Source: Paroedura picta (Eukaryota > Chordata > Lepidosauria > Squamata > Gekkonidae). Taken from it: a stretch of 64,000 nt of DNA. A model generated the notes under the pieces. The model was not told the origin of the DNA. It worked only from the letters and a program-made list of their open reading frames with translations, and made no database searches. This document shows positions 21,457 through 32,699 of the stretch, in pieces (positions within the stretch are counted from its first letter, which is position 1; every line of letters begins with the position of its first letter). A program made the position numbers and the translations under genes. Location of the stretch: the NCBI RefSeq assembly GCF_049243985.1, contig NC_135371.1, forward strand, positions 1,203,501 to 1,267,500. The letters run 5' to 3'.

Positions 21457-21684
21457 GAAGGCGCCCTCGCTGCCTCCTCTCCCACGAGCGCCGGGAAGGC
21501 CCGCCAAGGTCGATCCGAGGAGGGAGCTTTGATTCAAGGCAGGAGAATCAATCTTGGCGGGTCTCCAGGGTGCTCTTGGGCTCTTCCTTGTGTTTGCTCC
21601 TTGAGAGCCGCAGGGCCGCCCACTGGAATCCACTCTGGTTTATTCGCGTTGTCACTGGGAGGCAGGGCTAAAGATCGGGGGGGG

Positions 21685-22156
21685 GGGGGCTGGCTGTGCT
21701 AGTCTGTAGAGGAATTAACACCTTTTGTGATGTGAATATTAGCAGACCCTCTACAAATTTGGATACTATGCATCCAGTTTGGCATGAGCTATGTAACCAA
21801 GACATTATAAGAGATCAGTTATTTCCAACCACCATAAAAACATTATTAGAGAAGGTTGAGACGGGAGGCTGGGCTAGATGGACCTTCACTGGTCTGACCC
21901 AGCAGGGCCCTTCTGATGTTCTCATGAAGGCCTCGGACTCCCTGCCCTGTGGCTGGCCCTGCAGAGGAGCTGGCTGGCCACTATGGGAGACACGATGCTG
22001 GACTCGATGATATCTACTGGTTGATGGTACACACGTCCAGCGCTATTGGACATTGCATACCAGACTGAAGCTGTGCGAGTCCAGGCATCATGGGAAGGAA
22101 CCCACAGCCTCCTATATAATAATCCCTTCGTGTGTGTGTGTGTGTATCTATCTATC

Positions 22157-22188
<32 letters not shown>

Positions 22189-22420
22189 CAGAGAGTTCAT
22201 GAGAAATTCTCATCTCCTAAGAATACTTGTAATTTATATTCAGACACCTAACCTTTTCAGTGTTACATATGTGCACACTATATAATAAATATTTCTTTGA
22301 TTTGTTATAGCTTGACGCTCTTGACAAAAGGGGCCGCCATGTGAGACAGGATGGTGAACTAGACTTCGTCTGATCCGGCAGGGCTCTTCACATGTTCTTA
22401 TGGAATAAGATTGGTTGGAG
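21685..22420. repeat. LINE 3' tails and microsatellites
   Basis: Two LINE tail pieces ('ggtctgacccagcagggccc' near 21890, 'tctgatccggcagggctctt' near 22370) flank a (TG)n/(TA)n/(AG)n tract at about 22128-22190. No gene is seen. Confidence 0.6.
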
Positions 22421-22821
22421 GGGTCAGGCCCCAGGCAGACTCATACCGGGGAGCATGTGAACAAGGGATGCCTCTTCCGGTACCAGGCAGCAGAAGGGGG
22501 GGCCACATACAACCCTAGACATCATCAAGGTTCTGCTCAGGCCAAACACTGCTCAGGATTTATTTTGACCTAATTTATTTGCACTTGATCTACAGGTTGG
22601 TTCTGGATGGCAGTATTTGGAAATTCATCTATCACAAAACATTCTAACAACAGTTCAAGCATTTAGGCTACTTCTTCTCTGAGTCCACACTGGTGTCTAT
22701 GAAAGGCAGGTTCCATGGTTTTCTGCACTGTGTGAATATTTTTCTTGTTTAAAAATACAGCCTGCAATGAATCCACATTCCAGGTTTTTCTGCGGTTTCT
22801 CACGATCCTGAATCAGTGTTC

Positions 22822-23305
22822 TAGACCAGGGGTGGAGAGGACTGTGGCTCTCCAGAGGTCCATGGACTACAATTCCCTGCCTGGGGCTCATGAGACCAAG
22901 ACATATGAAGAAAGGCTGGGGGAGCTTGGTCTGTTTAGCCTGGAGAGGAGACGACTGAGAGGGGATCTGATCACCATCTTCAAGTATTTAAAAGGCTGCT
23001 ATATGGAGGATGGAGCAGAATTGTTCTCTCTTGCCCCGGAGGGACAGACCAGAACCAATGGGATGAAATTAATGCAAAAGAAAATCCATCTAAACATCCA
23101 GAAGAAGTTCCTGACAGTCAGAGCGGTTTCTCAGTGGAAGAGGCTTCCTCGGGAGGTGGTGGGTTCTCCGTCTTTGGAAATCGCTCACCATGGATCAGCG
23201 AGAGGGTTGTGAGTGTCCCGCATAGTGCAGGGGGTTGGACTAGATGACCCAGAAGGTCTTGATTCTATGACATCTGGAGTTTGGCCATCCCCGGTCTCTC
23301 TAGCC
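22822..23305 (+). mobile_element. CR1 LINE 3' end inserted in a hAT-type MITE
   Basis: The MITE's left part (22822-22888, 'ccatggactacaattccc') and right end (about 23272-23305, 'atctggagtttggccatccc') are separated by CR1. On the plus strand the CR1 piece encodes RRRLRGDLITIFKYLKG and QWKRLPREVVGSPSLE, the conserved end of the CR1 ORF2 protein, then the terminal 'ggttggactagatgaccc' and 'gattctatga'. It is a dead fragment. Confidence 0.8.
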
Positions 23306-23371
23306 CAAATCTCCCTCCCCTACAATCTCTTGAATGGAAAGCATGGTGTCTATTCTTCACTGGAACAGCTT

Positions 23372-24927
23372 TCACATTTGAGGAATTGAGACGGTCTCTC
23401 TCCTGTGCAAATTCTTCTTGTGCCTGACGAGGCCAGCGCTGTGACTGAAGGCCTTCCCGCATTCCAGACACGTGTAGGCTTTCTTCCCTGAGTGGATTTC
23501 TTGATGTATGATTAGGTAGGTGCTTTGGGTGAAGCTCTTCCCGCACTCCAGGCACTTGAATTCTTTCTCCTCTGCATGGATCCTCTGATGGGAGGCCAGG
23601 TTGGTCTTCTGGCTGAATCTCTTCCCACACTCCACGCACTGGTAGGGCTTCTCTCCCGTGTGGATTCTTTGATGGAAGATCAGTTTGGCATTCCGACTGA
23701 AGCTCTTTCCACACTCGGGGCATTTAAATGGCTTTTCCTGCGTGTGGATCTTCTCGTGCGTCAGCAGGTGAGACCGCTGCGTGAAGCTCTTTTCACACTC
23801 CAGGCATTTGTACGGCTTCTCGCCCGTGTGGACTCGTTGATGCAGCGTCAGGGTTGTGCTGTGATTAAAGCTTTTCCCGCAGTCCGGGCACTTAAAGGGC
23901 TTCTCCCCCGTGTGGATTCTTCGGTGAGCTTTAAGGTTCGAGTTCTGAGTGAAACTCTTCCCACAGTCGGAGCAAGTGAAAGGTTTTTCCCCTGTGTGAA
24001 TGCGCTGATGGACGGTGAGGTGCGTGCTCTGTCGGAAGCATTTCCCGCATTCCAGGCATTTAAATGCCTTCTCCCCTACCCCTACGGTGGCACTTGGATG
24101 GGACACAAGGTTCGGGCTGAGTCTTTTTCTGTCTTCAAAGACTTTATACAGTTTCTCTCCTCTGTGGGTTCTCTCGTGGGCAGCCAGAGTCCTCTTCTGA
24201 CAGAAACTCTTCCCGCACTCGAGGCAGGTAAATGGTTTCTCTCTCAGGTGACACCTTTTATGGCTAATGAGTTTTGCACCCTGATTAAAGGTCTTTCCAC
24301 AGTCTGAGCATTTGAACGGCTTCTCCCCCGTGTGGAGTCTCTGATGGGAGGTCAGCGTAGAGCTGTGGTTGAAGGTCTTCCCGCACTCCAAGCACTGGAA
24401 TGGCTTCTCGCCGGTGTGGATTCTTTGGTGGGTGGTCAGGTTGGACTTGTGGCGGAAGCTTTTCCCACACTCGGCGCAAATATACGGCTTCTCCCCCGTG
24501 TGGATTCTTTGGTGGGAGATCAGGTACGTGCTCTGACTGTAGCCCTTCCCACATTCCACGCATTTGTACGGCTTCTCTCCGGTGTGGGTCCTTTCGTGGG
24601 AAATCAGAGTCGAGCTCTGGCTGAATCGCCTTCCGCACTGCAGGCAGACGAACGGCTTCTCTCCGGTGTGTGTGTTCCAGTGGACTTTCAGGCTGGATGA
24701 CGTGGCAAAGTTTTTCTCACATGCCGGACACGCGTTCTTCAACTTCCTGTTGTCGATTGGCTGAAGATGTAGAATGTCAGGGAAGTTGTCCCTGCCTTTA
24801 TTCGTTTGGTGTTCCTCCTGGTCTTTCATTCCATCTCCAACATTCTCTTTACAATCTGGAGGCATTTCCCCTTCCTGCTTTGGTGGACGAGCTTCCTTTT
24901 CCTCTCCTCTCTCCCCCCCGTCTCCGG
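23372..24927 (-). CDS. ZNF-C terminal exon: fifteen C2H2 fingers plus one decayed
   Basis: The acceptor TGTTTCAG|CCGGAGAC at 24927 is in phase with the KRAB-like exon and opens AGDGGERGEEKEARPPKQ, an acidic spacer, then fingers from CPACEKNF to CLECGKAF. Contact residues at -1,2,3,6 are SSSV, QSTS, QTYS, HSNT, HSTS, QAKS, QRTA, then QTHV, QSNA, HTTL, QSHT, RAKF, QTNS, QTYI, HAGR. Between fingers 7 and 9 one finger has lost its Cys pair (KVFEDRKRLSPNLVSH) and splits the array 7+8. The last finger has an H-x4-H spacing. The product should be a nuclear DNA-binding protein; target unknown. Confidence 0.93.
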
Positions 24928-24984
24928 CTGAAACAGACATAGCAGAGGTGGGCACAGATGGGAGGGGGAGGGTTAGATTTATTT

Positions 24985-25240
24985 GTTTATAGGTGGATTT
25001 ATATCCCGCACCTACACCTGAAGGTCCCAGGACAGGTCACAATGGCTCAGAACAAAAAACACGCTAAAATAATCTATAACTACTTAAGAACATTTAAAGC
25101 ATAACCCACCAACCCGTCCTCCGGCAGGTCAGCACACAGACAGAACTCCCTGAACGCCCCCCAAAAAGCTTTCAGATCTAGTGGTCAAAATTTGCCCAGC
25201 CCAGGAGAGATTAGATTAGCCTCAACCAGGGCTGGGGTCT
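24985..25240 (-). repeat. LINE 3' fragment, L2-clade-like
   Basis: The LINE-tail sequence 'gtggatttatatcccgcacc' is followed by old noncoding sequence with 'aaaacacgctaaaataatc'. Assigned only by the tail. Confidence 0.4.
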
Positions 25241-25384
25241 TTTCAGCCCTGGCCTTATCCTGGGGGAAACCTCTTGCAACTGAGATCAGAGCCCCTGTGG
25301 GACCTCGAATGGTTCTGCAGGGCTTGTAAAGTGGAGCTGGATCAGACCATCGAACTGCCTCATCCAGTTCCCCTGGAGGGCCAA

Positions 25385-25790
25385 CAACAGAGAGGCTGAA
25401 GAGAGGAGCCCTGCTGGATCGGACCAGTGGACCATCCAGTCCAGCCTCCCGTCTCACCCAGGGGCCAGCCAGTTCCTCTGCAGGGCCAGCCACAGGGCAG
25501 GGAGGCCGAGGCCTTCCCCTGAGAAGACCCTCAGAAGAGCCCTGCTGGGTCAGGCCAGGGAGGGTCCCTCCAGTCCAGCCTCCCGTCTCACCCAGGGGCC
25601 AGCCAGGTCCTCTGCAGGGCCAGCAACAGGGCAGAGAGGCCGAGGCCTTCCTAAGAACATAAGGAGAGCCCTGCTGGACCAGACCAGTGAAGGTCCACCT
25701 AGTCCAGCCTCTTGTCTCACACAGCAACCAACCAACCAGTTCCTCTGGAAGGCCAAGAACAGGGCAGATAACCTGGTGGCTGACGGATGC
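25385..25790 (-). repeat. tandem LINE 3'-end units
   Basis: About three units of the same LINE tail as 6786-7180 are joined by the same 'cccctgagaagaccctcaga' junction. They lie in the intron between the KRAB-like exon and the finger exon of gene C. Confidence 0.75.
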
Positions 25791-25872
25791 ATGTTGCTTT
25801 TCTAAACAAGAGGAAACAAAGAGCCCAGCCCCTTGAGCACCTGCCGACCAAAGAAAAAAATAAGAGCTGTAC

Positions 25873-25999
25873 CCAACAAGGCCACGTCCCCGTATTGCCC
25901 CAGCAGGACTTCCCGGTGCAAAACCTTTGGGTCTGGATCCATCCGAGCCCTGTCCGCTTTGGGGAAATGCGCAGCTGGCTCCTCCGACAGCTCTGGGCC
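25873..25999 (-). CDS. ZNF-C diverged KRAB-A exon
   Basis: Exactly 127 bp with CTCCCAG|GGCCCAG and TTGG|GTACAG, phase 0 in and phase 1 out, like the KRAB-A exons of A and B. It reads GPELSEEPAAHFPKADRARM then DPDPKVLHREVLLGQYG and DVALLG. The ends GP, DP, LHREV and LG are kept, but [10 protein letters not shown] and EEW are gone (ELSEEPAAHF, ADRA). The frame is open. The domain probably no longer binds the KRAB corepressor; that is inference. The upstream coding exon with the start codon was not found. Confidence 0.75.
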
Positions 26000-26055
26000 C
26001 TGGGAGAGGAAGGCTGTGGTCATTTTCAAATCATTTAGGCACACAAATACTATAG

Positions 26056-26160
26056 CAGGGAGGGCCAAACTGTGGTTCTTCAGATGACCATGGACTACAG
26101 TTCCCATGAGCCCCTGCCAGCAGCTCTCAGCAAAAGTAGTCCACAGTTGGCCACCCCTGT
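26056..26160. mobile_element. hAT-type MITE, diverged
   Basis: 'cagggagggccaaactgtgg' at the left and the complement of 'CAGGGGTGGCCAACTGTGG' at the right enclose 'ccatggactacagttccc'. Same family as 16546. Confidence 0.75.
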
Positions 26161-26519
26161 ATAAGCCAAGAGGTCCCCGTGCCACGCCCCATCCCCTGCC
26201 CTGGTGCCCTCCAAGGGTGCCTGGAAAGTGGGAAAGACCAGGTGGGCTTCCAGTTGGGCTCGGAGATTGGGCCTTCACGGTGTGACTAATCTCCGTCATC
26301 CAGAGAACCAGAGCAATTCTAGGAGATCTCCGGAGGCTGGCAAGGACCGTTTAGGCCCACACTATTTAGCAGGTGACACCCGCCGAACTCGGCCAACCCA
26401 AATCGAAATCACATCTGGATTGGGTTGCCGGGTCTGGGTTGAGACGTTGGGGGTGGAGCCTGCAGAGGGCGGGGTTGGGGAGGGGAGGGGCTTCAATGGG
26501 GTCTACTGCCCTACAGTCC

Positions 26520-27190
26520 GTCTTTCTCTCGAGGGGAAAGGATCACGGATCCCCATTCCGTCCCCACCCCCTCCCAAGCAGCCCTTTCCCCCAGGGTCCT
26601 GCCTGGAGGCTGGGCAAGCCAGAATGCTCTGAACTGGAATTCCAACAACCTGGCGGGGGAAGGAGCCCCTCTCCCAGGCTCAGCCCCCACAGGAGCCCCT
26701 GCGGCCTCCTTGGCCCAAGCAACCCTCTCTGGAGCTGCAGGCGCCCGGCCACACCTGCCCTTCCCAGGGAGGAGGCATCTCCGTGTGAGCCGTCCTGCGC
26801 CACAAGGGAGGGCCGGAGGGGAACGGAAGAAAAGAAAGACACCCCACTATTTCTAGGGATGCCAGCCTCCAGGGGGGACCTGGGGATTCCCTGGCAGGAC
26901 AGCTCCTCTCCAGAGGGCAGAGATGGGCATGGGAGGTCCAGGGATGCCAGCCTCCAGGGGGGCCCTGGGGATCCCTCAGAATGACCCCTCCTCTCCAGAC
27001 GGCAGAGACCAGTCCCCCCCCCCAGAGAAAAGGGCTGCTTGGGGGGGGGCACTGTGGGGCCTTGTGCCCCAGGGAGGTGCAGGGGTGCCAGCCTCCAGGG
27101 AGGGGGCGTGGGGATCCCCACAATGACAGCCTTTCCAGGCTGCAGAAATCAGCCCCCCATGGAGAAAAGGGCTGCCCTGGGGGGGGGCTG
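26520..27190. repeat. GC-rich 'GATGCCAGCCTCCAGG' repeat, tandem copies
   Basis: At least three consecutive partial units occur near 26859, 26940 and 27085, each with 'gatgccagcctccagggg' or close to it, a 'ggggatcccc' block and an 'agaaaagggctgc' block. They lie in intron 1 of gene C, next to its promoter. Confidence 0.7.
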
Positions 27191-27351
27191 GGGGCCTCTG
27201 TGCCCCTCTGAGACCCCTCCCGGCCCTCTATCCGGCCCCCTGCAGGCTCCCCTCCGCGCCTCCCGACCTTAACCCCCCCCCCGCCTCTTTCCCCCGCGGA
27301 CCCTTCTCGGGCCCCCTCCCCCTCCCCCCCTGCAAGGGGATCGCGACCCAC

Positions 27352-27534
27352 CTCCGCTCCGCCGCTGCAGCCCCTCCTCCGCCCGGAGCCCCCCAAAGCC
27401 GCCTCGCTCCCGGGGAGGGCGGGGCAGGAAGCCGCCTGGTCGGGGGGGGGAGGCGGCCCCCCCTTCCCCCCTCCCCTCCCTCCCTCCCCTCCCCCCGCGC
27501 CCGTCTAGCCTTCGGGACTCCGTCGCTTTAACCC
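27352..27534 (-). promoter_or_regulatory. ZNF-C promoter block and noncoding exon 1
   Basis: In gene direction CAGGGTTAAAGCGACGGAG begins at about 27536 and CTAGACGGGC at 27508 (26-bp spacing). A GC-rich leader follows to the donor CGGAG|GTGGGT at 27352. Confidence 0.7.
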
Positions 27535-27666
27535 TGCGAGAGGCAGGCGCCGAGGGGAGGGGAGGGGAGGGGCGCGGCGGAGAGGGAGCCAACCTCCAGG
27601 CGGGGCCGGGGGATCCCCCGGAAAGACGGCAGGGAATGCATTGGAGCCCCCCCCCCTCCGAGGGCA

Positions 27667-27800
27667 TAGCCTAGGTCAGGGGGAGTGAAACTGCGGCCCT
27701 CCAGAGGTCCATGGACTACAATTCCCATGAGCCCCTGCCAGCGTTCGCCTTATAGTCCATGGGCCGCTGGAGGGGCGCAGAGTGACCCCCCCTGCCCTCG
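27667..27800. mobile_element. hAT-type MITE
   Basis: It begins near 'aggtcagggggagtgaaact' and ends with the complement 'cagagtgaccccccctg', enclosing 'ccatggactacaattccc'. It lies directly upstream of the gene C promoter. Confidence 0.75.
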
Positions 27801-27999
27801 GGGCTGTTCTGCTGCCAGGTTTGGTGAAGCGATTGTCGCAGTCAGCTACAGCGCCTGGCATCTGACACAATGTCGCCGCGGTCGTTCCGTGCCACCAGCG
27901 CTGGGCCCCGAGGGAAGGGCGGCTTAAAAGTCTAATGGAATGCCTCAGCGATAAACAAAGCCAGCGGACAGGGGGCAAGGGCGGCCTCCCTGGGGAGAG

Positions 28000-28990
28000 G
28001 CCGGGAGGCCCTGAGAGGCGGCACCACCACCCGCCTTCCCAGCCCCGAGCCCCAGGCCCTTAAGAGCCGTGCTGGGTGAGGCCCGTGGCCCCTCCAGTCC
28101 CACCCTCTGTGCAGCCCAGACCCAGGGGCCCTCCGGAGGTCCTCCAGCAGGGCTAGAACTCTAGAAGCCCTCCCACTCTTGCCCCCAAGCACCAAGAAGG
28201 CAGAGCATCATTGCCCAGATGGCCTCTTCCACCTGAACCGTGTGGCTCTGGGCCCCTGAGGAGCCGTCTGCATCTCACTGGTGCCTGCAGAGACCCCCAC
28301 TGGACGGGGCTGCAGGGAATGGCTACAGGGTGCGACTGTCCAAGTCCCTTCGGCACCCAGTGTGTGGTTGTGACCCCGGCCCCCTTTCAGAATTCCAGAA
28401 ATGCTCGCTTTCGTTTACATAATTTATTGCATTCTGCACCCGGCTACATGCAGCAGGTATAAATTAAATATTTTTGAATACAACATTCAGCTACTATAGT
28501 GAAACCAGCAAATGTCGAGGCAAAGAAAGGGGAGGGGGGAAAGAAAAAGGGGAGGCAGAATTGAAGGACACAAAGCCAGAGAATGTGATTCTGCAAGCGA
28601 CATGGGATTCTGCGTTTCTAATGAGACTTCCTGCCCAATCAGCCACTCGGGCGCGAGGCCTTTGGGGTGAGCTGCCCCACTGTTGTCACCCACCATAATA
28701 TGGCCTCTCAGGGTTAGCTGACCTGGGATCGGCAGCGGTCTGCTGGTGGGCGAGAGGGGCACAAAACCGCCCTTGCTTGTAGCACCAGCCATGCTCAGAT
28801 CAGGCATCTTGGACCAGGGGCTCCGAGCACTGAAGGTGGTGGGAAGGGCCGTCCATTTGAAGAGGGTTTATAAGGCAAGAGAGGAACTCGGGCATCGCAC
28901 CCCGGTCTTCTGGACGGTCTCCCATCCAAGCACGAAGAAGGGCACTGCACCTCTCAGGTTTTACTTCCCTTTCCCCCAAGCTCCTTGGAC
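28000..28990. other. intergenic, weak repeats only
   Basis: A diverged LINE tail is visible near 28060-28190 ('gagccgtgctgggtgagg', 'ctccagcagggctag') and a 5S-like snippet near 28918 ('tctcccatccaagcac'). The rest shows nothing recognisable. Confidence 0.4.
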
Positions 28991-29139
28991 CAAGGGGTCT
29001 CGAGCAGAAAATAAGGAGCCTGTATCTCTTTAGGGGAAATATGGCGGAGGGATATATGGCCACTGCCAACATAGTCCTCAAGTCTGTCTCCACCGACAAA
29101 CAGGGGACTGTATTGTCTTTTGTTCTGTTTGAAAAGAAT

Positions 29140-29555
29140 TTTGAAGAAGGAGAAGAGTTACCCTGCTTTTTATTACCTGAAGGAGTCTCAAGGCAGCTTA
29201 CAATCGCTTTCCCTTCCTCTCCCCACAACAATAGATTCAAGCGGGTTAGCCGTGTTGGTCTGAAGCAGCACAACAAAACAAGATCAGAGTCCAGTCAGGC
29301 CCCTTTAAGACCAACAACGATTTATTCAAGGTGGGAGCTGTCGAGTGCAAGCACTCTGAGTCTGAGGAAGACGGCTTGCACTCGAAAGCTCACGTCTTGA
29401 ATAAATCTTTGTTGGTCTTAAAGGTGCCTGACTGGGCTCTGATTTTGTTTTGTTGTTCTCCCCACAACAGACACACTGTGAGGGAGGTGGGGCTGAGAGA
29501 GCTCTGAAAGAACTGCTTGGCAAGAACAGCTTTGAGAGAACTGTGACTGGCCTTG
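29140..29555 (-). repeat. MIR-like SINE interrupted by a fold-back element
   Basis: The SINE tail at 29140-29230 resumes at 29458 after the insertion, and the repeated target CTCCCCACAACA is present on both sides. Confidence 0.8.
29231..29457. mobile_element. fold-back element (FB2) with 12-bp TSD
   Basis: A 227-bp insertion has arms that pair over about 80 bp: 'aagaccaacaacgatttatt' on the left against 'aataaatctttgttggtctt' on the right, joined at a centre near 'gcaagcactctgag'. CTCCCCACAACA is duplicated at 29219-29230 and 29458-29469. The direct repeat fits retroposition-length target duplication better than a hAT or Tc1 insertion. It has no coding capacity. Confidence 0.8.
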
Positions 29556-29695
29556 AGAGAAGAATGGTACTGAGAGCTGTAAATACATCTCCTAAGAAGG
29601 ATATTGCAAAAAAAGGCAAACCTAACAGTTATTCAAGAAGATCTAGTAGTAGAAGTAGTTTATGATGATGATGATGATGATTATCATTGTTGTTG
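29556..29695 (+). repeat. LINE 3' end, copy 1 (inverted mate at 33385)
   Basis: 'tgagagctgtaaatacatct' through 'gttattcaagaagatctagt' and a (GAT)n tail matches the complement of 33385-33520 almost base for base. The copies lie in opposite directions on the two sides of gene D. Family uncertain. Confidence 0.75.
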
Positions 29696-30182
29696 TTAGG
29701 TGCGAAGTCGTGTCCGGCCCATCGCGACCCCATGGACAATGATCCTCCAGGCCTTCCTGTCCTCTACCATTCCCCGGAGTCCATTTAGGCTTGCACCGAC
29801 TGCTTCAGGGACTCCATCCAGCCACCTCATTCTCTGTCGTCCCCTTCTTCTTTTGCCCTCGATCGCTCCCAGCATTAGGCTCTTCTCAAGGGAGTCCTTC
29901 CTTCTCATGAGGTGGCCAAAGTATTTGAGTTTCATCTTCAGGATCTGGCAGGGCTGATCTCCTCTAGGACTGACCGGTTTGTTCGCCTTGCAGTTCAAGG
30001 GACTCGCAAGAGTCTTCTCCAGCACCAGAGTTCAAAAGCCTCAATTCTTTGATGCTCGGCCTTCCTTGTGGTCCAACTTTCACAGCCATACATTGCAACT
30101 GGGAAGACCATAGCCTTGACTAGACGCAGATTTGTCATAGCTTTCCTCCTCAGGAGCTAGTGTCTTTTAATTTCTTTGTAAC
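29690..30182 (-). mobile_element. BovB (RTE) LINE 3' fragment
   Basis: The minus strand encodes LKYFGHLMRRKDSLEKSLML then EGKRRRGRQRMRWLDGV and IIVHGVAMGRTRLRT, the conserved C-terminal end of BovB ORF2. The tail is (AAC)n-like at 29690-29699. The 5' end stops at about 30182, directly against the 3' flank of gene D. It is truncated and inactive. Confidence 0.92.
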
Positions 30183-30406
30183 TGTATGGAATGAGCAAAT
30201 CTCTGTGCTGATGATATCCTGACTGGGGTGGACCCCAAGGACAAGAAGCCAGGATCCTACCCACTCTGATGTTCTTTCCCTATGAAAGCATTTGTAGGTA
30301 TAGTCTCCGATGTTCTCACATTTTACCAGTGAGTTATCATGCAAATTTCTTTGGACAACAAGCGAATGCTTTGCTCTTGCTCTGTTTCCCAGCAGTCTGG
30401 GCGTTT

Positions 30407-32148
30407 CTACGGTTTCCCCCTTGTGTGAATGAGCAGGTGCCTCATGAGGTTGGAGTGCTGGCTGAAGCCCGATCCACACTCCTGGCACTTGAAGGGCTTC
30501 TCCCCCGTGTGGATGAGCTGGTGCCGGAGGAGGTTGGAGTTGTGGCTGAAGCAGCTTTTGCACTCCTGGCACCGGTACGGCTTCTTCTTGGGTTGGGATC
30601 TTGGGGGGTTTTGTGTTGGGCCGGAGCCTTTTTTACACTCCCCTGTCTGCATGTCTTTATGTCGCTTCAGCGTGATGCTGTGGCTGAAGCTCTTCCCGCA
30701 ATCCGTGCATTTAAAGGGCTTCAAATTCGTGTGGATTCTTTGGTGGCTAATAAGTCTTTTGCTCAGAGTGAAGCTCCGCCCGCACTCCAAGCATTTGTAG
30801 GGCTTCTCCCCGGTGTGCAGGATCTGATGGATGGCGAGGTTCGCATTCCGCGTGAATTTCTTTCCGCATTCTGGGCAGTCGTACAGTTTTTCCCCCGTGT
30901 GGCTTCTCTGATGGGCGGTGAGGCTGGAGTTCTGAATAAAGCTCCTTCCACACTCCAAGCATTTGTAGGGCTTCTCCCCCGTGTGCGTTCTCTGGTGGAT
31001 GATGAGGTTCGCGCTCTGCATGAAACTCTTCCCACATTCTGAGCAGATATATGGTTTTTCTCCCGTGTGGGTTCTTTTGTGGACAAGGAGGGTGGTGCTC
31101 CGCATGAAGCACTTTCCGCACTCCAGGCATGCGTATGGCTTTTCGCCGGTGTGGATTCTTTGGTGGATGATGAGAGTCGTACTCAGCATGAAATCCTTCC
31201 CACACTCCAAGCATTTGTACCGCTTCTCGCCCGAGCTGGTTCTTGGATGCACGGGGATGTGCGCGCTCCGATGGCAGCCCTTTCCCGCCTTGGGATACTG
31301 CAGGGATTGTTCCCCCACGTGGATTCTTTGATGCCGCAGGAGACGGGTGCTTTCGTTGAAGGCCTTTCCGCACTCCAGGCACCTGAAGGGTTTTATTCCC
31401 GCGTGGATTCTTTGATGAAGAGTCAGGCTGGACTTCACAATGAAGCTCTTCCCGCACTCCAGACATTTATATGGCCTTTCCCCCGTGTGTATTCTCTGGT
31501 GAAGGATAAGCGTTGTGCTTTGTATGAACGGCTTTCCACATTCGAAACATTTGTACCGTTTCTCCCCCGTGTGAGTTCCTTGGTGGATATTAAGGCTTGA
31601 CTTCTGACTGAAACTCTTCCCACACTCCAGGCATTTGTAGGGTTTCTCTCCCGTGTGGATCCTCTGGTGAAGAGTAAGGCTTTTCTTCAGACTAAAGCTC
31701 TTCCCGCATTCCGCACACTGGTAGGGTTTTTCTCCCGTGTGGATCCTTTGATGCAAAATGAGGTTTGTGCTCAGCATAAAGCTCTTCCCACATTCCAGAC
31801 ACTTGTACCGTTTCTCTCCTGTGTGCGTTCGCTGGTGGACAGTGAGAGTTGACGGATGGCTGAACCTCTTCCCACACTGCAGGCAGTCGTATGGTTTCTC
31901 TCCCGTGTGGGTTTTCCAGTGTACTTTGAGGGTGGATATACTGGCAAAACTCTTCTCGCAGACAAAGCACTGAATCCTCCCCTTCCCCTTGTGTGTGGTT
32001 TCTTGGCCATTGCCGTTCCCATAAGCAGTGGCTTCACTGCTTCTTCTGTCCGTGCTGTTTTCTTCCTGATTTCCAATCTCCCGGTTCCTGTTGCTTTTGT
32101 CCAGCTCCTGATGTGCTTCGTTTTCATCTGCTAAGTCCCACCCATCTC
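30407..32148 (-). CDS. ZNF-D terminal exon: C2H2 array of about 18 fingers
   Basis: The acceptor TTTCAACAG|GAGATGGG at 32148 continues the acidic first exon as [19 protein letters not shown], then fingers begin at CFVCEKSF. Contact residues at -1,2,3,6 are SSTV, HSTV, LTNL, LKSL, QSSI, QTTL, VSSL, ETRR, one decayed finger, then LTTI, RTTV, QANI, QSSA, RANI, LKRS, HITR, HSNR, QSNR. The HITR finger ends HKDMQTGEC, with Q in place of the second His. A basic linker of about 25 residues follows, then the last two fingers and HTRGKP. The whole protein is about 616 aa. No SCAN or KRAB was found. Confidence 0.93.
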
Positions 32149-32192
32149 CTGTTGAAATAAAGAGAATCTTAACATCAGTGTTAAGATATCCT

Positions 32193-32480
32193 ACAGGGGG
32201 TATCGTGGGGAAATATGTAGTTAGCGTATTTAATTAGTTAGCATATTCCTGATATTTTTCAAATAGTCTCCCCCAGTGTCCTGATTGGTTCAATTGGAGA
32301 CTTCCTGCTCCTTTGGACACATTTCCTCTCTTATTCCCTTCTGAATTATTAGTCAGTTAGACAGTTAGGACTATCTCTCCCCTCTCCTATCTACAAAGTT
32401 GTTTCTCCCCTCAATACCTTTGTCTAACTCTTTAAGCAGCCAGTGCTATGCTCCTCCCTTGCATATGTAAACTCTGCCCA
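32193..32480 (+). mobile_element. solo-LTR-like fossil, copy 2
   Basis: Same layout as 15955-16240: 'tgtagttagcgtattta' near the start, 'gacttcctgctcctttgg' inside, and 'aactctgcccaca' at the end. It lies in the intron between the two coding exons of gene D. No internal genes are seen. Confidence 0.5.
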
Positions 32481-32590
32481 CAGTATAGAGATATGTATCC
32501 CTGGTAAATTTCCCAGCATTTAGGATGCATCTTGCCTGCACTATTTTTTCTTCTTCACCATCCTCCCACTAGGAAAAAAAAAAGCCTCAC

Positions 32591-32699
32591 TTTCATCAGC
32601 CATGTTTTGGTAGAAAACACCCTTGTCCAATCTTCCCGTGGAACCCTCCAGGATCCTTCTTGGCCCCAGGTCCTCCTGCTGGACGTTCTCCTCCGTCAT
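32591..32699 (-). CDS. ZNF-D acidic N-terminal exon
   Basis: MTEENVQQEDLGPRRILEG, STGRLDKGVFYQNMADE, then donor GAAA|GTGAGG, phase 1. It is 36 codons plus one base and joins the finger exon in frame. It aligns by position, donor and the MTE/ED/EG/ADE pattern with the first coding exons of E, F and G, although sequence identity is low. No known domain. The exon begins at an acceptor TACTGCAG just upstream of the ATG. Confidence 0.78.

Noticed and set aside
20635-21671. Open frames of 273, 179 and 167 codons in the ZNF-B island
   Set aside because: Composition effect as above; the sequence is better explained as promoter, exon 1 and intron.
22890-23212. 155-codon plus-strand frame that looks protein-coding
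   Set aside because: It is the end of CR1 ORF2, a dead LINE fragment, not a host gene.
26373-27396. Open frames of about 200-238 codons near the ZNF-C promoter
   Set aside because: They lie in the GC-rich repeat and have overlapping frames on both strands; no domain.
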